NCBI GenBank assembly: GCA_018266095.1
Contig: JAFEBC010000731.1
Coordinates: 1-7,673, forward strand
Direction: 5' to 3'
From: Deltaproteobacteria bacterium
GTDB taxonomy: Bacteria > Myxococcota > Myxococcia > Myxococcales > 40CM-4-68-19
DNA length: 7,673 bases
Below the pieces are notes generated by a model. The model worked only from the letters and a program-made list of their open reading frames with translations. It was not told where the DNA came from and did not search any database. Below are positions 1-5,500 of the stretch, one piece after another; the first letter of the stretch is position 1, and the number at the start of each line of letters is the position of its first letter. Made by a program: the position numbers and the translations under genes.

Positions 1-320
1 GCCACGGCCCACGCCTCGGGCGCCTCCACCGCGGGCGCGTCCGCCGCGAGCTTCTCCTTGAGCGCCATCAGCGCGCGCAGGTCGGCCTGCTCGGTGCGCA
101 CCTCCGGCATCGGCTCGGTGGCCTGCGGCAGCGGCGCGGCGGGCGTCTCCTCGACCGGCTCCGGCGCGCCCAACAGGCGCGGCTTCTTGAGCGACAGCTT
201 GTGCAGCGGCTCGCGCAGTCCCTCGGACCAATCGCCGGCGAGCGCGTCAGGCGCGGCCGAGGCCGGCGGCGGATCGGACGGGAAGGGCGTGTCTACGCGG
301 GACTCAGCAGCGTCGGACAT
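1..320 (-). CDS. Hypothetical protein, N-terminal part only (3' end beyond window)
   Basis: Reading the minus strand from an ATG at 320-318 gives 106 codons with no stop before the window edge, so this is the start of a gene whose C-terminus is not visible. The product begins MSDAAESRVDTPFPSDPPP. It is rich in Pro, Ala and Glu and looks disordered, with a short basic stretch near residues 37-50 (EPLHKLSLKKPRLL) and a probable helix at about residues 76-94 (RTEQADLRALMALKEKLAA). No signal peptide, membrane segment or catalytic motif is seen. Two GTG codons lie in frame upstream, at 335-333 and 332-330. A GAGGG motif (complement of 336-340) is 15 bases from the ATG, long for a Shine-Dalgarno, but only 3 bases from the nearer GTG, so the start is uncertain. 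The gene is divergent from ygiQ. I do not recognise the family. The plus-strand frame over the same bases (58-348) is taken as its shadow. Confidence 0.6.
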   Translation of the reverse strand, partial: MSDAAESRVDTPFPSDPPPASAAPDALAGDWSEGLREPLHKLSLKKPRLLGAPEPVEETPAAPLPQATEPMPEVRTEQADLRALMALKEKLAADAPAVEAPEAWAV

Positions 321-355
321 GGACGAACGCACCACCCCTCAGGGTTGACGGCGTG

Positions 356-364
356 ACGATAGCA
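356..364 (-). promoter_or_regulatory. Possible extended -10 element for the leftward gene
   Basis: On the minus strand these bases read TGCTATCGT, which resembles an extended -10 (TGnTATnnT) for a vegetative sigma factor. It sits 35 bases upstream of the ATG at 320, which would give a short leader of about 30 bases. No convincing -35 hexamer is found 16-18 bases upstream. In high-GC genomes promoters often deviate from consensus, so this is a weak candidate. Confidence 0.2.
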
Positions 365-407
365 GACGGTCGCAGAGTCGCACAGGCCTCCGGGCCGTGT
401 TAGTTTC

Positions 408-431
408 CCGCACGGTTGCGCCCTCGTGCGG
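408..431 (+). promoter_or_regulatory. Inverted repeat in the ygiQ leader
   Basis: CCGCACG (408-414) is the exact reverse complement of CGTGCGG (425-431), giving a 7-bp GC-rich stem with a 10-base loop that ends 19 bases before the ygiQ ATG. It could form a leader hairpin in the mRNA or be an operator half-site pair. No U-tract follows, so it is not an intrinsic terminator. Such stems arise readily by chance in GC-rich DNA, and no function is established. Confidence 0.3.
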
Positions 432-450
432 CCGCTTGAAAGCAGACGTC

Positions 451-2472
451 ATGGCGTTGGTCACACTCGGGAAAGACCCGAAATCAAAGAAGATTCCGGC
501 GCGTCCCGGGCCCGAGGCGTTCCTGCCGACCACCCTCGCCGAGGCCAAGGAGCGCGGCTGGGCAGAGCTCGACGTCGTGCTCATCAACGGCGACGCGTAC
601 GTCGATCATCCCACCTTCGGCGTGCCGCTCATCGGGCGCCTGCTCGTCTCGCGCGGGTACAAGGTCGGCATCATCAGCCAGCCGGATTGGGCCGAGGGCT
701 CGGGCCTGACCGACTTCATGGCGTGCGGCAAGCCGCGCCTCTTCTTCGGCGTGTCGAGCGGCAACATGGACTCGATGGTGAACCACTACACCGCGGGCCG
801 GAAGCGCCGCAGCAACGACGCGTACACGCCCGACGCCGAGCCGCAGAAGCGCCCCGACTACGCCACCGCGATCTACGCGCGCCGCTTGAAGAAGCTGTAC
901 CCCGACGTGCCGGTGATCATCGGCGGCGTCGAGGCCTCGCTGCGCCGGCTCGCGCACTACGACTACTGGAGCGACAGGGTCCGCCACTCGATCCTCGTGG
1001 ACTGCCCGGCCGACGTGCTCGTGTACGGCATGGGCGAGGCGCCGATCCTCGAGGTGGCCCAGCGCCTGCGCGAGGGCGAGGACGTGAGCGGCCTGACCAA
1101 CGTGCGCGGGACCGCGGTGCGCTTCGACTTCGATCCGCGAGAGTCGCGTGAGAAGGATTCGGGCGCGGCCTGGCGCTATCTGGCCGGCGAGCGCGATCGC
1201 GACGAGGTGTGGCTGCCGAGCTACGACGAGATCTGCGCGGACAAGCAGACGTACGCGGAGTTCTCGCGGCTATATCACCTCGAGCACAACCCGGACAACG
1301 CGCGCATCCTCCTGCAGCCGCACGGGAACAAGCTCGTGTTCATCAACCCGCCCGCGGTGCCGCCGACGACAGAGCTGATCGACGCCGAGTACGAGTTGCC
1401 GTTCACGCGGCTGCCGCACCCGATGTACGGCGAGCGGAAGATCCCGGCGTGGGAGCAGATCCGCTTCAGCGTGACCATCATGCGCGGCTGCGCGGCGGGG
1501 TGCTCGTTCTGCTGCATCACCGAGCACCAGGGCCGCGATGTGGTGTCGCGCAGCGAGGCCAGCGTGCTGCGCGAGATCGAGGGCCTCAAGGATGTCCCGG
1601 GCTGGACCGGCGTGGTCAGCGACATCGGCGGCGCGACCGCGAACATGTGGCACATGGTCTGCACCGACGACGCGTGGCACCAGGTGTGCCGACGCGCGTC
1701 GTGCCTGTATCCGAACGTGTGCGAGAAGTTCGGCACCGATCACGCGCCGCTCATCCAGCTCATGAAGAAGGCGCGCGAATTGCCCGGCGTGAAGCGCGCG
1801 TTCGTGGCGAGCGGCGTGCGCTACGACCTGGCCTTCGAGGATCCCGCGCACGGCGACGAGTACATCCGCGAGCTCGTGTCCAATCACGTGGGCGGTCACT
1901 TGAAGATCGCGCCGGAGCACATCTCGCCCGGCGTGGTGCGCGTGATGAAGAAGCCCGGCAAGGAGATGTTCGAGCGCTTCCGCGAGCTGTTCGACAAGTA
2001 CTCGGCCGAGGCGGGCAAGGAGCAGTATCTCGTGCCGTACTTCATCTCCAGCCACCCGGGCTGCGAGACGAAGGACATGGTGGAGCTGTCGGACTACTTG
2101 TCCGAAAACGGCTGGCGGCCGCAGCAGGTGCAGGACTTCACGCCCACGCCGATGACGCTGGCGACGGACATGTTCTATTCGGGCTTCCATCCCAACACGG
2201 GCAAGCCCGTGCACGTGCCGAGCTCGCCGGACGAGAAGGCGATGCAGCGCGCGCTGCTGCAGCCGCACCTCACCGAGTATCGCGAGCTGGCGGCGAAGGC
2301 GCGCAAGATCGCGGGCGCGGAGCCGTTGCCCGAGCACGTGCACGGAGATGATCGCGCGGCGCGCAAGCGGCACCACGGCAAGCCGCAGGGCCGCACGCGG
2401 GATGGTGCGGCGCCCCAGCCGGGCAAGTTCAAGGTGCCGGGCAGCGTGAAGCCAAGCGACTCCTTCGATTGA
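451..2472 (+). CDS. ygiQ: YgiQ family (UPF0313) radical SAM protein
   Basis: This is a complete 673-residue protein of the YgiQ family of radical SAM enzymes, cytoplasmic, with no firmly established substrate. The radical SAM motif CxxxCxxC is present as C347, C351 and C354 (RGCAAGCSFC); in the superfamily it binds the [4Fe-4S] cluster that reductively cleaves S-adenosylmethionine. The next motif, SDIGGATANMW (390-400), is a family hallmark. The N-terminal part (about 35-330) is the YgiQ-specific domain, which includes INGDAYVDHP (45-54), IIGGVEASLRR (156-166) and YGMGE (192-196). The radical SAM core covers about 335-560 and contains KIAPEH (485-490) and QYLVPYFISSHPG (525-537). A family C-terminal region ends in a basic, probably disordered tail (about 635-673). 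A second cysteine set lies at C404, C413, C418 and C424. From memory, E. coli YgiQ is somewhat longer, about 740 residues. I prefer the ATG at 451 over the GTG at 397: family similarity begins only after 451, and a weak GAAAG (438-442) lies 8 bases upstream. The downstream gene is convergent, so the gene is probably monocistronic. Confidence 0.95.
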   Translation: MALVTLGKDPKSKKIPARPGPEAFLPTTLAEAKERGWAELDVVLINGDAYVDHPTFGVPLIGRLLVSRGYKVGIISQPDWAEGSGLTDFMACGKPRLFFGVSSGNMDSMVNHYTAGRKRRSNDAYTPDAEPQKRPDYATAIYARRLKKLYPDVPVIIGGVEASLRRLAHYDYWSDRVRHSILVDCPADVLVYGMGEAPILEVAQRLREGEDVSGLTNVRGTAVRFDFDPRESREKDSGAAWRYLAGERDRDEVWLPSYDEICADKQTYAEFSRLYHLEHNPDNARILLQPHGNKLVFINPPAVPPTTELIDAEYELPFTRLPHPMYGERKIPAWEQIRFSVTIMRGCAAGCSFCCITEHQGRDVVSRSEASVLREIEGLKDVPGWTGVVSDIGGATANMWHMVCTDDAWHQVCRRASCLYPNVCEKFGTDHAPLIQLMKKARELPGVKRAFVASGVRYDLAFEDPAHGDEYIRELVSNHVGGHLKIAPEHISPGVVRVMKKPGKEMFERFRELFDKYSAEAGKEQYLVPYFISSHPGCETKDMVELSDYLSENGWRPQQVQDFTPTPMTLATDMFYSGFHPNTGKPVHVPSSPDEKAMQRALLQPHLTEYRELAAKARKIAGAEPLPEHVHGDDRAARKRHHGKPQGRTRDGAAPQPGKFKVPGSVKPSDSFD

Positions 2473-2514
2473 GCGGATCGTGCTCGGGCGGGCAAGTCCG
2501 ATCGATTGCTCGCC
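2473..2514. other. Convergent intergenic gap with no clear terminator
   Basis: Only 42 bases separate the ygiQ stop codon from the stop codon of the giant minus-strand gene. The best pairings are 4-bp stems, for example GAGC/GCTC around 2471-2485. There is no U-tract on either strand. Transcripts from the two sides therefore probably overlap, or end by a Rho-dependent route. Confidence 0.5.
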
Positions 2515-5500
2515 TCAGCGAAGGTCGTAGATGCGGTACGTGCCTCCCACGAGGTACGCGAACGGCCCGTCCACGACCAGGTGCACCGGATCGGTGCGCG
2601 TCGCGTCCTGCGTGGTCGCGCGCGACACGAGCGTGGGGAGCTCGGACTTTCCCGGCGTGCTGGTGGTGGACGACCACAGCGGCGTCAGGTCCCACGTGCC
2701 GAGGCCCTGGTTGACCACCATGTAGAGCGTGTCGCCCACCACCGTCGGCTCGCGCAGCGGCTGGGTGTAGCTCTCGTCGGACAGCACCACGGTGGCGCCG
2801 CTGCCGTCGCGGAAGGTCGAGCCGAGGCGCACCATGCCCCAACCCGCGGGGATGAGGCCGGTGTTCGAGCCCGAGCTGGTGAAGAAGAGGTTGTTGCCGA
2901 TCACGGTGAGGCCGGTGACCGCCTTCACCGAGGTGGGAAGCGTGATGCTGGTGAGCGCGGGGAAGGTCGAGGTGGCGGCGATGGTGCTCACGTCGTAGAC
3001 CTCGATCACGTTCGAGTTCAGGCCGACGTATAGACGCTGTCTATACAGCGCCATCGCGTTGGCGTGGACGCCCTTGGTGGCGAGCGCGCGCGTCTTGCCG
3101 AGCGGCTGCGTGAGCGAGTCCGGGTTGCGGATGTCGATCACCTGGAGGGTGTCGGAGTCGGTGGTGGTGGTCTGCGTGGCCTGCGCGAAGAAGAGGTAGT
3201 CCTCGTCGCCCACAGGCTGGATGTTGACGGCGCTGGTCTGCGAGACGCCCCACGTCCACGAGCCGCGCAGCTTGCTGCCGCCCGTGTTCATGTTGTCCCA
3301 CTCGTAGCCGTAGAGCGCGTTGCCGAAGGCGTTGTCGCTGGTGGTGATCCACACCACGTGGTCGGCGAGGTTCATGAAGCGCGGCGTGGTGCTGGTGACG
3401 GCGAGGTCGAAGCGGTGCGCGGGGATGACGGGCGAGCCGCTGATGTTGGTGGCCTGCGAGGCGCTGTAGACGCTCTCGGTGGACACCTGGCTGGCGCCGC
3501 CGATGGCGGTGATGAGGCCGTCGGTGACGAGCGCCGCGCCTGCCTGCGAGCCCTGCGGCCAGGTGCCGCTGAGGTCGTTGCGGAAGAAGAGCGACGGGTG
3601 CTTGGGCGAGGTGGGCGTGAGGATGGCGATGCCGCTCTGGCCGCAGCTCGCGGTGTACTCGCCGGCGCGGTGCGTGAAGGTGCCGAAGCCGTTGTTGTTC
3701 ACGGTGCAGCCCGAGTAGATCAAGTAGCCATCGGTGCCGCCGTTGTTGAGCACGGTGAAGTTCGGGCCGTTCGGCTCGAGGCTGGCGCCGAGGCCGGAGA
3801 GGTAGCCGCCCTGGCTGAACACGGGGCCGGCGACAGGCAGCGTGCCGGCGGCCACCGAGGGCGAGGCCGTGGTGGTCACGGTCGCGAGCGCGGAGGCGTC
3901 GTAGCCGCCGACGAGCATCTGGTCGCCCTCCAGGCGCACGCTGGCCACGTTGTACACGGGCAGCTCGACGGTGCTGCTCACGTTGGTGAAGGTCGTGCCG
4001 TTGAAGCGATAGGTGCGGATGAGCGCGGGCTTGTCGGAGGTGGCGGGCCGCTGCACGCCGTAGACCAGCGCGGGGAAGGTGGTGTCGACCGCGCTCACCA
4101 GCTCGGTGCCGGTGCGCGCGGAGAGCGCGTACACGTTCTCGAATGTGGCGGTGGTGCCCACCGCGGTCCACCCGCTCGGCGAGGTCTTGTTGGTCACGTC
4201 GATGGCCATCAGGTCGCCGCTGTTGTCGATGGAGGCGATGGCCCACTTTCCGGCGAAGGCGAGGTCGTTGAGGAAGTGCGACGAGATCGTGGAGCCGGAC
4301 GTGCCCATGTAGACCAGGTTCGACGGCGAGCCCACCGCGGAGGCGATGCGGTACACGTCGATGCCCTTCTGCGTGGCGGGGAAGGTGGCGAAGTTCAGGA
4401 GCGCGAAGAGGTACTGGCCGTGCACGACCAGCTTGCTGTAGGCGCCGCTCGTGCGGGTGTTGCCGCTCGGGCTGCTGGTGAAGACGGCGTTGGGGTTGAG
4501 CGGGTTTGAGATGTCGATGGTGTAGATGGTGGTGGTGGTCGCGCTGGGCACGAAGATCGCGTTGTCCTTCTCGGCATAGGAGGCGGACGGCACCTCGAGG
4601 AAGCGGTTGGCGGTGTTGCTCGCCAGGGTGCTGGAGCCCGAGAGCGGGTTGGTGGCCGACCAGCGCGCGAGCGCGGAGCGTGAATCGCCGCCGCCGAGGA
4701 TGGCGTCGACGTTGGTGATGGTGTTGCCGATGCGGCCGGCGGCCATCGCCGAGCCCTGGCCATCGTAGGGTGTGGGCCGCGTGGTCTTGAGCACGTTGCT
4801 CGTGTCGAGCGTGGTGCCCGAGACCCGGAGGCCGACGATGTACGGGCCGGTCTGGATCTCGCCGCTCTGCGGGCCGAAGAAGGCCCAGATGCGTCCGTTG
4901 CCGGCGGCGGTGACGTTGTAGGTGCAGTTGCCCAGGCCGTAGGTCGCGTAGTCGTCGAGCGTGGCCGTCTGCACCGCGGTGGCGTTGCCCACCGAGTACG
5001 AGCTCACGTCACACTTGCTGCTGGTGTTGGTGTCGCCGTGGAAGAAGTAGATGCCGCCGCTCGTGAACGAGGGCACCGCGTCGCTGGGGAGAAAGTTCCC
5101 GGCCTTGTCCTTGACGATGTACTCGACGCCGGCGCCGATGGTGTGCGTGAGCACGCTGGTGATCGGGTAGAGGAAGAGCGCCTTGAAGCCCTCGCCCTGG
5201 CGCTGGCCCCACACGGCGAGCGTGCTGTTGCCGATGATCCCCATGTCGCTGACGTTGGTGAACAGGATGTTGTTCTGCACCGCGAGCAGCGTGGGCTGGC
5301 GAGGCGTGGTGAGATCGAAGGCCTCGATGCCGTTGGCCGCGGCGGTGAAGACGGTGGGCAGCGTGTTGGCCACGCCGAAGGGACCGGCGACCGCGGAGAA
5401 CGGACGCACGGGGAGCACGGTGAGCACCTTGCCCGGAGCCGAGGTGAAGATGCTGCTCGTGTGCGGGAAGAAGACCACGGGCGCGCCCGCGCGTTCGGCG

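Larger units (their letters stand above)
321..450. promoter_or_regulatory. Divergent intergenic region between the left-edge gene and ygiQ
   Basis: These 130 bases lie between two divergent starts and must hold the promoters of both genes if neither is transcribed from elsewhere. On the plus strand TTGACG (345-350) resembles a -35 hexamer, but no matching -10 follows at 16-18 bases, so no plus-strand promoter can be assigned. The region is less GC-rich than the genes around 397-406 (GTGTTAGTTT). A GTG at 397 opens the ygiQ frame 18 codons early but has no ribosome binding site. Confidence 0.4.

Noticed and set aside
58..348. Plus-strand 96-codon open frame
   Set aside because: It lies opposite the minus-strand left-edge gene, and its translation is low-complexity Ser/Gly/Ala of the kind seen in GC-rich shadows. 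The minus-strand frame has the more protein-like composition.
345..350. TTGACG as the -35 of a ygiQ promoter
   Set aside because: No -10-like hexamer is found at 16-18 bases downstream, so a promoter cannot be supported.
1209..2376. Long alternative frames on both strands across ygiQ
   Set aside because: The translations are Arg/Ala/His-rich and unlike proteins. The YgiQ frame explains the whole region with family motifs.
2429..2842. Minus-strand 137-codon frame over the convergent junction
   Set aside because: It overlaps the ends of both real genes in another frame, and its product is of shadow composition.
4529..4541. GGT/GTG triplet runs, also near 3161-3171 and 7350-7375
   Set aside because: They encode short Thr-rich stretches in the giant protein (such as TTTT). 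They are too short and imperfect to call microsatellites.
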